A stretch of DNA of 64,000 nt from Halisarca cf. caerulea (GCA_963170055.1 CAUJGJ010000040.1:1916301-1980300), one strand, 5' to 3'; counted from the first letter of the stretch, positions 31,913-44,134 are shown. Notes: generated by a model from the sequence alone, not told the origin. A program made the numbers and translations.

Positions 31913-32760
31913 CACAGGTAGGTTAGGTGCAAATTCAGCAAGAAAGGGGGCGTTTTGTGGTTTTAAAGGAATTTTATAAAAAAGTGGCACATTTGCTAAT
32001 TTTGCATGGGTTGTTCATGAGCAGACTGCATGAACTCGGACGGGATAATTCGTCTTCTTGTTGTTTAGTTCTTTCTAAATTTTCTAAAACCTTAACATCG
32101 CCGGAACAAATAAGAAAATCGAAAGCCGAAGCGGGGAAAAGTTAGCTACCATTCGTAGGAACCCTTCGCAGTAGAATGTTTTGCAACATCATGAGCAAAG
32201 TCACCTGACATTGATGTGACTTAGGTGGAAGATGACAAAAGCTCGAGGACCAATTTTCTTTGCAAAATGCGGTCTACTCAGCGGTGCTTTGTAGCTCTGA
32301 AACTTTACAAGGTTGTTAATTGACAAAGGCAATACTAAGTTTTCACCGCATGGCTTTTTGATACATTGTTCCGTTTGTATTACGTGCACATGTTTTTGTA
32401 TTTGTGTCTTCTCGAAAACTATAAATAACAGGAACTAAGGCAAATTTCAAGAAGCCCTACAGTGAAAGTTAGTTACCTTTAATAGGAACCCTTCAAAGTG
32501 GAAAACGCATTACAGTGCTGCCGTTCAGTAGACCGCCTTTTGGAAAGAAGTTGCTTTCATATACTTTTGAATCTGCCCATTCATTCCCTGAACAAGTTCT
32601 TTGAGAACGTTTTGAGTGCAGAAATGTACAATTATAATGTAAAAGTATTGTACGGTACCTTCGCTTTGCTCACACAAAGAATCAGGAAAGAAAAAAAGGG
32701 GTGTATTTACGGTAAAGTTTATAGGCCGCCATTTTGCTTTATGTGCAAGATGCACCTGCG
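31913..32760. mobile_element. CGCAGG-family MITE (TGC subfamily), 848 bp
   Basis: Left end CACAGGTAGGTTAGGTGC; right end TTTATGTGCAAGATGCACCTGCG-like, with a small deletion. Interior matches 13446-14272 in the opposite orientation. The right end abuts the next family member, sharing CG. Confidence 0.7.
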
Positions 32761-32917
32761 CAGGTGACTTATGTCCGATTTTGGACATAACACAAAATGG
32801 CCGATGCTTAGTAGGCACTAAAATTTACCCCCAGTTTTTGCTTTCTGCAATGGGTAATAATGACATAAACCTACTATTCTACATTATAAACATATTGACG
32901 TGATGTTGGTGTTCTCT

Positions 32918-33856
32918 TTAACCCTTTATTGTGGACGGGCCACTATAGTGGCTCGCGCGTGACCAATCCGTGTTGTGGGCCATAAGTGAAACATTATACG
33001 GTTTCACTCAATGAATTTCAAGTGGTGAAATTGTGTAACTGTTATTGTGGACGGGCCACTATAGTGGCTCCTTCTTTTTCTATCATTTTTGGAGCGAAGT
33101 GGATTACTTTGGTCACAACTAACGCTTCTAAAGCTAGCCAAGCCTTCTTGAAGCACAACTGAATACACAACTAAGAGAAATTTGCACACACTGACTTGTA
33201 AAAGGCTGAAACATAAGCGCATAAAAGTTCCGCCGACTGGTGAAAAAAGACAAGGTTCGAAAAAGCTTACTTTCTATTTATAAACTTTCCAAATGTAGCG
33301 CTATCCACAGTAGGCTAAAGAACAGACCAAACTTGTGCATTTTGTTCAGTAGCAGCTGAAGAAATAGCACTGAAGATAGTAGAAAGCAAGCAAAGAATCT
33401 TCGGTGCGAAATCCGACGAACGATAACATTTCCTCTTGAATTTCAACATCTTTTCGAAGGATCACTCTACTGCGGGCACAAAGCAAGTACAGTTGGAGCC
33501 AGTACAATATGAAAGCGCTTGTAACTGTTCATTTTAGCCAAGAACTATATTTCTAGAGAACCAAATCATTGTAAAACTTTGCATAATTCCGCATATCATC
33601 GCATAATCTCTGCATAACACCGAATTTTAGTTCTTTTGTATACAATTTACTATTAGTTCTAACTTCGTTGTAATGTGTACCACAGCTCTCAAATTTCTAG
33701 CATGTGTCCTTATCACCACATGTAGCCTGCATATAAAATTTTAACACATTTCGCTAAGATTCGCTTATCTCCCACAGCCACACGTTGAGCCACTATAGTG
33801 GCCCGTCCACAACAATGCGTTTTCGCGAGCGCGCATGTCCCACAATAAAGGGTTAA
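32918..33856. mobile_element. TTAA MITE, 939 bp, with repeated palindrome GCCACTATAGTGGC
   Basis: TTAA at both ends. TIR CCCTTTATTGTGG, exact for 13 bp. The unit GGACGGGCCACTATAGTGGC occurs near 32935, near 33050 and, inverted, near 33790. The empty site is at ~36404 and ~31160 (GTGTTCTCTTTAAG). No coding sequence; probably mobilised by a piggyBac-type transposase. Confidence 0.85.
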
Positions 33857-34021
33857 GACAATTTACAAGTCAATCGTTCTACTACACGCAATTTCTTTGG
33901 CTACTGTTGAAAAGACAAAAAAGCAAAATCGCGGTGGTTAAATAATCTCAGCTTCTGAACATGCCATTAGGTTCAAACGACTCCTTAGATACATAAGTGC
34001 CCTGAAAGATTCCTGGAGCCC

Positions 34022-34939
34022 CACAGGCTCATTATAACGCTTTTCGGTAATGAACAAAATGGCTACCACTTAAAAGGCGCAAGAAATACTGCGTATTTTA
34101 AACTCGCAGCAACAATATATGTCTGCTTTCGATACAGTTTAATGCGGTAATAAGATTTATCGAAATGCTGAGCTGCAAAATCAGACCAAAAGTTACATGT
34201 AGAAAAGTTTTAACGATTCAAAACAAGTTGCACTTTTCGCAATAAACCTCAAAATCCAGACGTGTAGGCGGTCTTCAACAGAGACGAAACTTGCATGAAA
34301 TGAAACAATGGAGCTTGCTTAACCTTTTAACCACTGCGTGACAATTTTTCGCATACCCGTTAACAACTAAAGACCACTTTAGTGGTTCTAGCCTCGCTGT
34401 CCGACATTAATCGTTCAGAAACTTCCGCAGTCGCAGTCATCAAATCATTGCGAAAGCAAAATGCCTGTAGCTGCCTCTTGCTCACTTGTTTCTCTTCTTG
34501 TGTCTCCTATTTGACGTTTATGAAGGTATTTCGATCATAAGCTTTTGACTTTCCTTGTATTTTCTGATTTCATTGGATCTACAAATGCGTTTCTGAATAA
34601 GAATCGGTGAGTTAAGCTTTCGGATATTTTATGACCTACTTCCTCAGCCTAAACATAGATATATGTTGCATAAAAGGTACCACAGCTATAGATTTTGCCT
34701 CATAATCATATTCTTGTACTTACACGTTCGTAAATGATGTATTTTGTCAAGAAAGTTACTCAGTCGGCGACAATATTTGCTGCTTCTCCTGAGGACTCTG
34801 CTTTGGGTTGTGCAAGATCTAATGATGTTTGTGACGCTATTTGATTAATTGGTCCTTATGTAAACACAAATGGTGATAAATTCCATTGTGTACACGCCCC
34901 AAATCCCCAAGTTTACAAAAGCGTTATAATGCCCCTGTG
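34022..34939. mobile_element. MITE, CACAGG family, 918 bp
   Basis: Ends CACAGGCTCATTATAACGC and GCGTTATAATGCCCCTGTG. Flanks CC and CT are consistent with a mutated 2-bp duplication; the sibling at 36572 reads GGAGCCCAGTAGC without it. Inside, ~34316-34395 looks like the left end of a TTAA element (TTAACCACTGCGTGAC, then ACCACTTTAGTGGT), but no right end was found. Confidence 0.7.
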
Positions 34940-35379
34940 CTGGTAGCTCAAAGCACGGCTGTTATGTCCAGGTTTCCGTAGATTTCGGAGGTCTTCAACC
35001 ACAAAACACGGGACATAACTCGAACGGTAGAAGGTAAAAGCTCCAGGAATCTTTCACCGTGGTTTGGACTATAGGGAACCCGATGGCACTATTGCCGTTG
35101 CTTCGAGTTTAGATTTTTACCACTGCGATTTTGAAAGAAAATTTCCACTCGAGCATCTCCCTTCTTTAGACTGCAGTCACATGCTGTCACATGTTCTATG
35201 AAAGAGTCTGAACATCTTTCTCGTATTCTCACGTATACGTCCAGTTTGCGCTTGATGTCATCACGAGATCTAGCTATTTGCACGTGACAAACCCATGCGG
35301 TTAGCACTAGGATGAAATTCATTGAGTTAAACCGTATAATGTTACACTTATGGCTGGATTCGGACGTAACACACCTGTG

Positions 35380-35734
35380 TGTGAATAGTGACAATAAAAT
35401 CAATTCACCTGTGAATAGTGACAACAAAATCTGACATTTTCTTTCACCTCACTGCCACGAGCCGTATTTCTATATTCATACTAATATTCATAACTTAATT
35501 ATGAATATAGTTATTAGGGTTATGAATGTCTTTATATATAGCTTGTAGGAATTATATTTCTTTCCACACTAATTACTAATTCATAAAATGGATATGGAAC
35601 CTAACAATGTGCCAAAATGATGACTTTGCATAGAACCTGTGAGATTTGCAAAATTTCCAAATTGATAATTGAACACATGAATGCACCTTTCGTGTGAACT
35701 ATCACATATAATGCACATGTGAAGGAAGGTCTTT
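35380..35734. other. Spacer with short tandem words
   Basis: A ~26-bp direct repeat (GTGAATAGTGACAATAAAATC at ~35380-35430). No gene seen. Confidence 0.35.
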
Positions 35735-36095
35735 TATGGAGAATTTATATGATGCCAATAGAAAAGTATGAATTTACACTGGGATGTGTTAACAATAGTT
35801 ATTGTTTGCAAAACCATTGCCAATTGTTTTTAAAACCATTGCCAATTGTTTCTAAAACCATTGCCAATTGTTTCTAAAACCATTGCCAATTGTTTCTAAA
35901 ACCATTGCCAATTGTTTCTAAAACCATTGCCAATTGTTTCTAAAACCATTGCCAATTGTTTCAAAACAATTGTCAAAGTTTAAAAACAGGTGAATGTGTA
36001 GCTGTAGTAGTTACTCTTGATTGTTTTGCAACTGATTTGAGTGTGTGGGTGGGAGCATCCACAAGGTTTCAACTCAAATAACTTGATATGTTCAA
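35735..36095. repeat. Repeat R1, inverted copy, with a 22-bp minisatellite
   Basis: Matches 1183-1440 in reverse complement. 35799-35975 consists of about eight copies of CAATTGTTTCTAAAACCATTGC, the sequence that forms the hairpin arms at 1307-1354 in the other copy. Confidence 0.75.
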
Positions 36096-36247
36096 ATGTG
36101 GTCATTACAGTGAAATTTCCCTAATAAGGACACCATTGGAACCACAGTAACCTGTCATGAATTTGGAGGTGTCCTTATTACAGAGGATTTAACTGCATGT
36201 CAATGTGAGGGATGTCAAATGGGATAGGGCAATGGTGACCTATTTAA

Positions 36248-37015
36248 CACCGGTGAGTTAGGTCCGATTTTGGACATATCACAAAATGGATGACGCTTGG
36301 TAGGCACTAAAATTAACCCCCAGTTATTGCTTTCTGCAATGGGTAATATTGACATGAACCTACTATTCTACATTACAAATGTATTGACGTGATGTTGGTG
36401 TTCTCTTTAAGTTTATCTACAAGTCGAACGTCCCACTACACGCAATTTCTTCGGCTACTGTTGAAAAGACAAACAAGCAAAATCGCGGTGGTAAAAATCT
36501 CAGCTTCTGAACACGCCATCAGGTTCAAACGACTCCTTAGGTACATAGGCGCCCTGAAAGATTCCCGGAGCCCAGTAGCTCAAAGCATGGCTGTTATGTC
36601 CAGGGGTTTTCGTCGTTTTCGGAGGTCTCCAACCACAAAACACGGGACATAACTTGAACGGTAGAAAGTACAAAGCTCCAGGAATCTTTCACCGTGGTTT
36701 GGACTATTGGGAACCCGATGGCACTATTGCCGTTGCTTCGAGTCGTGATTTTTACCACTGCAATTTTGAAAGAAAATTTCCACTCGAGCATCTCTCTTCT
36801 TTAGACTGCAGTCACATGCTGTCACATGTTCTACGAAAGAGTCCGAATATCTTTCTCGTATTCTCGCTTATACGTCCCGTTTGCGCAGGATGTCATCATG
36901 AAAATCTTGCTATCTGTGCGTGACAAACCAATGCAGTTAGCGCTATAATGAAATTCATGGAGTGAAACCATATAATGTTACACTTATGGCTGGATTCGGA
37001 CATAACACACCTGCG
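36248..37015. mobile_element. CGCAGG-family MITE (TCC subfamily), 768 bp, target duplication AA
   Basis: Ends CACCGGTGAGTTAGGTCC and GGACATAACACACCTGCG with AA on both sides (36246-36247, 37016-37017). Carries the internal inverted words GAAAGATTCCCGGAGC / GCTCCAGGAATCTTTC. It is the uninterrupted sibling of 32759-35379. It lies 60 bp downstream of exon 2 of the CARD-like gene, presumably in its second intron. Confidence 0.85.
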
Positions 37016-37074
37016 AAGGAGGTGTCTACATTTAGGTGTTCTTTAATAGAGGTTTTCTGCATAATAGTACATAC

Positions 37075-37600
37075 CTTCATTGACTGTTTCCTGCTGTGGC
37101 TAGAAAGTGGTGTGGAGTCAAAAGAAGCAGTAAAACCACTATCTGGAATTACATCTTGATCTGTGTCACTTATTCTTCTCCTCTTTGAATCACTTTCATC
37201 ACTGTAGAAAGAAATATATAGCTAGTGCTTTTCTTGCGCAATATGGCTGGCTTAAAACTCACTTATTTTCATTTGCACTTTTCTGTTTCTGAAGTTCATC
37301 CCTAATAACTTGTACATGTCTGAGAAGGGTAGGCTTTGCATCTTTTGAGAGTTCTTCTAAGCATTCACAGAATGTCTCCAAATAGGAGAAAGTATAGTAG
37401 TTCTCTATGTAAGATAATAATTCCCTTTTAGCTTCAGTTGGCTGCCTATCTTCTGAGAGTTTTGTAATTCGGTGAGCAATGTCTGTAGCAAGTATTTTCT
37501 TCTCCTGAAGCTTTGTCACTAAGCTTGATTCCACTGGGATAGCATTCAATTCTGTCCTAAGTTCAGCAGTTATGACAACTTTGTCTTTCTCGTAGTCCAT
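37075..37600 (-). CDS. CARD-like (death-fold) gene, first two exons
   Basis: Exon 1 runs from the ATG at 37600 to 37263 (donor GTGAGT), 112 codons plus two bases. Exon 2 runs 37201-37075 (acceptor TTTCTTTCTACAG, donor GTATGT) and keeps the frame for 42 more codons. Residues ~10-95 show the helical pattern of a CARD: a Leu-rich helix, KKILATDIAHRI, EAKRELLSYIENY, YLETFCECLEEL. Exon 2 is polar with a basic SKRRRIS cluster that could be a nuclear signal, then Ser/Thr-rich sequence. CARDs act as homotypic adaptors in innate immune and death signalling; the partner domain is unknown because later exons lie beyond 37075 and were not found. The call rests on pattern only. Confidence 0.6.
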
Positions 37601-38140
37601 TGTATTTGTAGGCTAGCCTACACGCTGATTTTGGAGGGAAAATATTTGTGGGCAGAGCCAAGTTATGAATCTCATTGTAACCTCTACATAGGGCCCAGAG
37701 TACTGTGCATAATATGGCATGAGCAAGGGATTAGAAGAACCAAGTATACACAGGCCATAGGCCATAGGCCCGTGCTTGTCTAGCCTTCTATGTACAGCAG
37801 CATCCTCACCTTGTCTCGATGTGCATAGTAATATTGTTATGGCATGAGCAAGGGATTAGAAGAACCAAGTATATATACATAGGCCATAGCTATAGGCTAA
37901 TACTTGTCTAGCCTTCTATATTCAGCAGCATCCTCACCTTCCTTCAATGTATATATATCTGGGGAACATTATAAAGTCACTCCTGCATCCTCTTCCAATG
38001 TCCAATATTATGACTACTGAGGTACAATACACACATATACATACGTATTTTTATATATGCTGAATTGAGGGACAAAGAATGTATACATGCAAATTTAATT
38101 ATTTATAATATATAATTATCATCATCTGATTCTTTTCTTC
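37601..38140. repeat. Spacer with a ~125-bp tandem duplication
   Basis: 37714-37811 and 37839-37940 are near-identical (GGCATGAGCAAGGGATTAGA ... CTTGTCTAGCCTTCTAT). No gene seen. It forms the upstream region of the CARD-like gene. Confidence 0.6.
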
Positions 38141-39033
38141 CGCAGGTGAGTTATGTGCACATAGAGGAAACTTCACAATGGCTGCCGTATATGTTGGTCA
38201 AAAATACACCCCCTTTTTCTTCATGGGCAATGGATAATGTGGAGAAACGAAGATAAAAGAAAGTTGTTTGAACATTTAATCCCCTATTTCTTTACTTCAT
38301 TTACTTCTAACTAACGTATTGAAGGAAAACATTGGAACTGATTTGATGTATATGATTTTAACTTCATCCCAAAACGTGGAGTACTTAAAGATTGTGTGGA
38401 GGCTATCTACGGTGAAGAGTTCTTTGGAAAGGTAGCTATAACTTTTCACTGTAGGGCCTTAAGAAATTCCACTTCGTTTCTAAGATGTGCAGGCTTTTCT
38501 GTTCTTTTCAGAGAAATATTTTACACTGAAACACGTGCACATAAAACGAAAGGAACAAGCTTTTACGAGGCCCTACGGTGAAAAGTTAGTCTTACCCTTT
38601 GTTAACAAACTTGTAAATTCTCAAAGCTCCAGCGGGTGGTTTTCATCTCCGTGTTTTGAGAAGAAAACTAGTCGTCCAAAATGCTCTTCTTCTAGCCACA
38701 GTCACACGGACGTCAGGTGACTTTTAATCGTAAACATATAGTTGCGAAAGTATACGGATTTTCGTACGCAAAGCCTTTCCTCGAATTCAAAGCGATATTG
38801 GGTGAAAAGGAACAAAACGTGTACAAAATTTCGAAAAAATAATGAAGAACTAGAGACGTTCGAGACGTACATGTGCACAAATTCAACTTGGCTTGCTAAT
38901 TGATCAAAATGCATCGTAAAGTCACGCAAACTACACCTGATCACAGCTCGATAATGAAATGCAAATTGATTACAATGTGTGAAGCCATAGAAATGCCCCT
39001 CAGCTGCTCAATGTGCACATAACCTACCTAGCG
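38141..39033. mobile_element. CGCAGG-family MITE (TGC subfamily), 893 bp
   Basis: Left end CGCAGGTGAGTTATGTGC; right end GTGCACATAACCTACCTAGCG, with a one-base insertion in the terminal motif. Flanks TC and CT do not match cleanly. No coding sequence. Confidence 0.7.
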
Positions 39034-39669
39034 CTTGCATCAGTGCATTTTTTCATGTATTTATGAGTGATGCAAGATACCTGTTGTTTTAATATGTAGC
39101 ATGTGAACTTCTAGTACTGTTTCTTGTTAAAGTAATGTCTATTCATCTGGACAAATTACGCACGTCAGTTTTGTTTGCAAAATATATATTTGCAATGTTT
39201 CTCCCTCTTGGCCTGAAGAAGTCCAAGAGGGTGAAACATTACAGTAATTATTTTGCCAACAAATGAAGTGACTAATTTTTCCAGATACATAGACATCAAT
39301 CTATTGATGCTCAGCATGTCAACTAACTTCTATCAACGTACACTGTCTTTTGTGTTACATACTGCAAGCAGCCATGTACACATGCATGTTGCTGTATGTT
39401 CATATACAAAGTGCAGTACATTATAATATTATTATAATATCTAACATGTATTATATTATATTATATTATATGAATACTTGTGTATGTATGTACAGGATAT
39501 ATGTCAGGGTGCATATGAATACACACAATATGTTGCCAGGAGCATTGCATTAACCATGCTTTATTATTAAATCTTATTCAATTTCATTTACCACAATCTT
39601 AACATAATCTTCTTAACACATAGCAGTTGTCAGCTAAGTCCTGAAGACATTCTAAAATTAATACTACAC
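39034..39669. other. Spacer with one hairpin
   Basis: No gene seen. 39194-39211 and 39223-39240 form an 18-bp inverted repeat with one mismatch and an 11-nt loop. The stretch up to 39669 is downstream of the stop of the six-exon minus-strand gene. Confidence 0.5.
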
Positions 39670-39866
39670 TCAACGGTTGATATGTATGACTATTATCTTC
39701 TCTGAGAGCTCAGTCAGGGACAATATTTTGTATTGAGTTTCTGGTGGATTGATGGAGGGTGAGCTGCTGTCGGTCATTGTCTGAGCAAACGAAATCATTT
39801 GGAGAATGCGAGAGGTCAGTTTGGTAGCAAACTAATCTAGTAGGTAATAGGTGTGTGTGCATGTGT

Positions 39867-39903
<37 letters not shown>

Positions 39904-39977
39904 ATGTGTGTGTGTGTGTATGTGTGTTTGTGTGCACGTGTGTGTGTGTGCACGTGTGTGTGTGTGTGTGTGTGCGT

Positions 39978-40014
<37 letters not shown>

Positions 40015-43000
40015 CATGATCCTCATTGACTGATGGCTTGCTTATTGAAAATCAAATATGATTGCAAGAGCAAACTCTCTTTCATCCACACACCTATGCA
40101 GGTATGTTATGTCCATTTTGCATGGACATGAAACAAAATGGCGGACATTGTCAAAGCACTAAAATAACCCCCCTTAACTTTTGGCAGAACAAAGGATACA
40201 GTACTGAAATATTCTTAGAGAAAAGCAAGGACATATCTACTTTGCATCTGAGTAGATTAGAGGCTATCCAGTATTTACAGGGACACTGCATCGAATTTCA
40301 GTAGTTTGGCATTTGATAGAAAATATGTGACCGTACTTGCGAAAAGGGACCACTTCGTGGGTCTTGCCGATTTTGCATTTTTTGCATGATTCAATAGCGT
40401 TTCGAACGCACTACAAAGTGAATCCACGTGCGCTGTCGTCGCAAGTTCCGTTCTGGAGTTACGTCTGAATTTATTCTGCTATTGCGTATACTTTACTTTT
40501 GAGCTACGAGAGTTTATGATTCTATTTCCGTTAGTATGTACACTATTAGTATACGGCATTCATCACGTGCAGGCCTTCTCCATTGTCTTTTTATGCAGGC
40601 AGTGATTATGTCATTGACCACAAGTTTAGATATGCGGAGAAAATGGCGGATTGTACGGAAGCGATCAAGATAAAAAGTGCTATAACTCACTTAACACATC
40701 TTGCACCATAAGAAACTGGAAGTAAAAAAGACACCCCATTCTAAATACCACAAGAATTGACACCTTCAAGCGCCTTGTGTCTTTAGTAGATAGAATTCGA
40801 TTTTTTGTTGTAACTCTTTTTAGAATAGCTTTGTATATTACCAAGTTGTGTTCCATTTACACTTCAAAAGCCAAGGATTACAGATATCAAGTCAGAGAAG
40901 GGATTTACGGCGTTTTCACAGAACGCAGAAGCCATAAAGTTGCAGTTATCGGCTGTTGTGATGCGCATCGATATCCTCACTTCGAACAAGTTTGTAAGGA
41001 CTTGCCTTACCCAGTAGAGCTGTCTGATGGTTCCCTGGATGAAGGACAACAGCTGTACTGTGATTATTCTCGGAAGAAAGCTTTGTGCTGAGAGCTAGTT
41101 GAAAGAGAAGAACGATGTAGGCGAGTCAACAATTCGGCCTTGGGGAAAACGGTAGTTGCTCTTCTCGAATTAGTCCCAAGGTTCTTTTCTGAACACAAAC
41201 AATATTCCTTGATGCTTTTGGGACTTGAAAACTCCATTTGGGGCTCTTAACCATTCACCGGTCGCGTTATAATTTTTCGCGGTACCCCTCACGGTCACGA
41301 GCCACTTAAGTGGCGCGAAGGTTTTAAACGGTTGCAAATCAGCCAATATCGTTCGAAGAACCTTTCTAAGTACTTTATTTGGAAGATTAACTTCTTAGCT
41401 ATCGATTCCTACATTAGACGTCCTCTTCCCACTCTCCATTGTTGAGAAATCCTTCCGTAAAGGTAATGCGCTACCTTGCGCAATAGCTTTCATTGCGAAT
41501 CAGTAAATTTAACTTCTTTTTAAGCTTAATCCCCCTGATCTTAGGCCAAACACCTCTTGTAGTCATGTTCATGCAACAAAAGCGATTAAATAACTCCTTA
41601 TCATTTCATTCTAGTGAACAATGATCCAGTGAATGACACGAGGTTACAATCAATGATACGAGAAAGTATGTACATGAAATGTAAATGACTTGTAACTTGC
41701 ACAATTCATCAAAGCAGTCCTGCATCTGCATCTGGCTTTGCATCTCCCCCCTTCGCTATTGTAAGAGGTGATTTCCGACGCAGATACACGAAGGCTTGAC
41801 GAAGCAAGGTTTGAAACTCGACGACAGAGGTGAAACGTATTATTTTCAGTCACATTTCTCAATTAAAGTAGTCCACACACCTTCATACTGCGATGCATTT
41901 AAAGATCTGTCACAGAAAAGGCCAAACAATGCAGAAACGGCAAAAAATACCTGCAGGCGCGACCAGAGGCAGCCATTTTATTCGTGCGTTTTTCACCGTT
42001 TTCCGTATATGAGTTCCGCATACTTCTGTACACTAGAAAATTTAAACTTCTATAACTTTAGCTATACAGATCGTATTGCCTTTAAACTATACTAAAGACA
42101 TACATACACGATATAGATTCGAACAATGTACAAATAATATAAAACATCAAAATTTCATCGCGTATGACCGCGAGCTAGGCGAGCCACTTAAGTGGCTCGT
42201 GACCGGTAAAGGGTTAATCCGGTGAAATTTGGCTGCAGTGAAGAGTTGACAACTGGCCTTTATCTCCACAGAAGAACGGTTTTCTCCTTTTCTGAAAGCT
42301 CTAACAGGACTACTATCATTTGTTACTATCAGTACTTCTTATGTTTTGTATCTTTTGCCTTTGCAGATTGTATATTTGCATGTTATCTTAATCATTGGTC
42401 AATGTTTGTCCGATAAATTTGAGCGCGTTCTTTGAGATCGATTTGCTCGAAAATTTTGGATTAGCGGCAACATGTTCTATACATCATTAGATAGCCCTAT
42501 CTTTAGCCTTTCCAATGATGTAATGTTTGACCAGGGTTACTATAGAAAGTAACAGGGGAAAAGACGATCTAAATTTGCATTGCGATCAGGGCGCATACGG
42601 CGTATGGTATTTTGACGACGTTCCGGAAGTAGGGCGCATACGGCGTATGGTGCAAGATGTGTTAAATTTAATTGTATCGCACTGAAACTTCACAGAACGT
42701 TCGAAAGTTTCCTAAGAAAAAGATATGTGCAAAAAACAAATTCCGTACGCCTTTCGATAATTTTTTATTTTAGCGCCGTTCTCAAATGTTTGCTTTACCA
42801 TGAAGTGGTCCCTTTTCGCAAGTACAGTCACATATGATAAACTACACACAGGCGAAATAAAACGGTTCATCTTGGTTCGTTAAGAGTGAAATTTCGCACA
42901 ATTTGCCTACAAGCCCGCATTGCGGAAGCCATATTGTTGACATCACCGACGTGAACTAATCCATTATTGCTATGTCTCTGCATGTAAAAGTGTACCTCTT

Positions 43001-44134
43001 CAAGCCTCTCGTGACTACCGAGGAATTCAAAAATCGTCGAGAAAGACTAGAAAACAAGAGCCAACAGCGTAGTGAGGGTCATACAGAAATCTAGGAGACT
43101 AGGTTTGGCCCCAATCGTTGGTGCGAGTGCGGGGAGTTCTCCCCTATGCCCAGCGATGTAGAAATGCCATCCAGTTTCAGCTTCCAATTAGACTTAGCAA
43201 CAGGCAGAAGTTTACTCTTTAATCTAGTCCAAAACAGTCTTCTTTGAAGTGTTTTGAACATATTTCGCTGGTTATAAGGGCGTTATAAAAGAAACTTGGT
43301 GAACTATTGTTCCACAAGTGCTTATAAGATCGTATTTGTGGACTTTTTGTGTGGCCTACGTGAAAAAAGAAAGATTGCAAATTCCTGTCAGAGAAATCTG
43401 GGGCTTCGTATGCAAAAGTAGGCTCAAGATGTGCAACAAAGTGTCAACTTACTAAATTGAAAAGTGAATTTCGCTGATCCATTCCACAGCTTCAATATTT
43501 GAAGTTACACTACTAGTCTGTGTACTGTACATGAGGTAGGAAGAGAGTGAGGAGGATGTACGTACTGCTCAGTGTACTGTTCATGAGGTATAGGGACAGA
43601 GTGAGGAATGTGTACTAGTCTGTGTACTGTACATGAAGTAGGGACAGAATGAGGAGTGTGTGGTCGTATTTGTGAGGTTCTACTGTATTCACAAGAAAAA
43701 CCAAGAAAATCACCCATGCGGCCATAAAACGGTGGACATAAAACGAATGGAGCAATGTACGAAGATTCATTTTTAGATTCTGAGGGTTTGGTCCTTTAGG
43801 AACAATCTGTGAAAGTTTCAAATTCAAAAACTAAATTTTTTCCAACCTTCTTCGATTGAAATTTCCTTGTGCAGTCATTTTCTTTCTTTATTGGGTAACA
43901 GATGCTGTCAAATGACAATATAGATTAGCCTTGGGTCTATATCAGACATACCGTCAAGCGTTAGTCCAAGTATCACTTAGAGCTGTAGATTTCGTTCCGA
44001 CAGTAAACAAGGCGATTTCTTTCAGTTATTTGGTAACGTCCACCACATATTTTAAGTCCCGTTTATGTCCCAATTGAACATAACAACCTGCGTACACACA
44101 CTTGCACGCGTCCTCACACACACACACACCTGCA

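Larger units (their letters stand above)
32759..35379. mobile_element. CGCAGG-family MITE (TCC subfamily) with two nested elements
   Basis: Left end CGCAGGTGACTTATGTCC with hairpin GGACATAA; right end GGACGTAACACACCTGTG. The interior matches 36248-37015 once the inserts 32918-33856 and 34022-34939 are removed. The matching sibling supplies empty sites for both inserts. Confidence 0.75.
40323..42835. mobile_element. Element with 38-bp terminal inverted repeats
   Basis: The left end starts ATATGTGACCGTACTTGCGA, the right end closes with its inverse (AAGTACAGTCACATAT); three mismatches in 38 bp (40323-40360 / 42798-42835). GATAGAA to the left and GATAAAC to the right may be a decayed target duplication. 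No transposase. Superfamily not recognised. Confidence 0.7.
40097..44092. mobile_element. CGCAGG-family MITE (TCC subfamily), target duplication TA, hosts three nested elements
   Basis: Ends TGCAGGTATGTTATGTCC (hairpin partner GGACATGAAAC) and GAACATAACAACCTGCG with TA on both sides (40095-40096, 44093-44094). The target was a CA-rich microsatellite (CACACACC to the left, CACACAC to the right). The element lies in the last intron of the six-exon gene. Its own length without the inner elements is about 1.5 kb. Confidence 0.75.
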
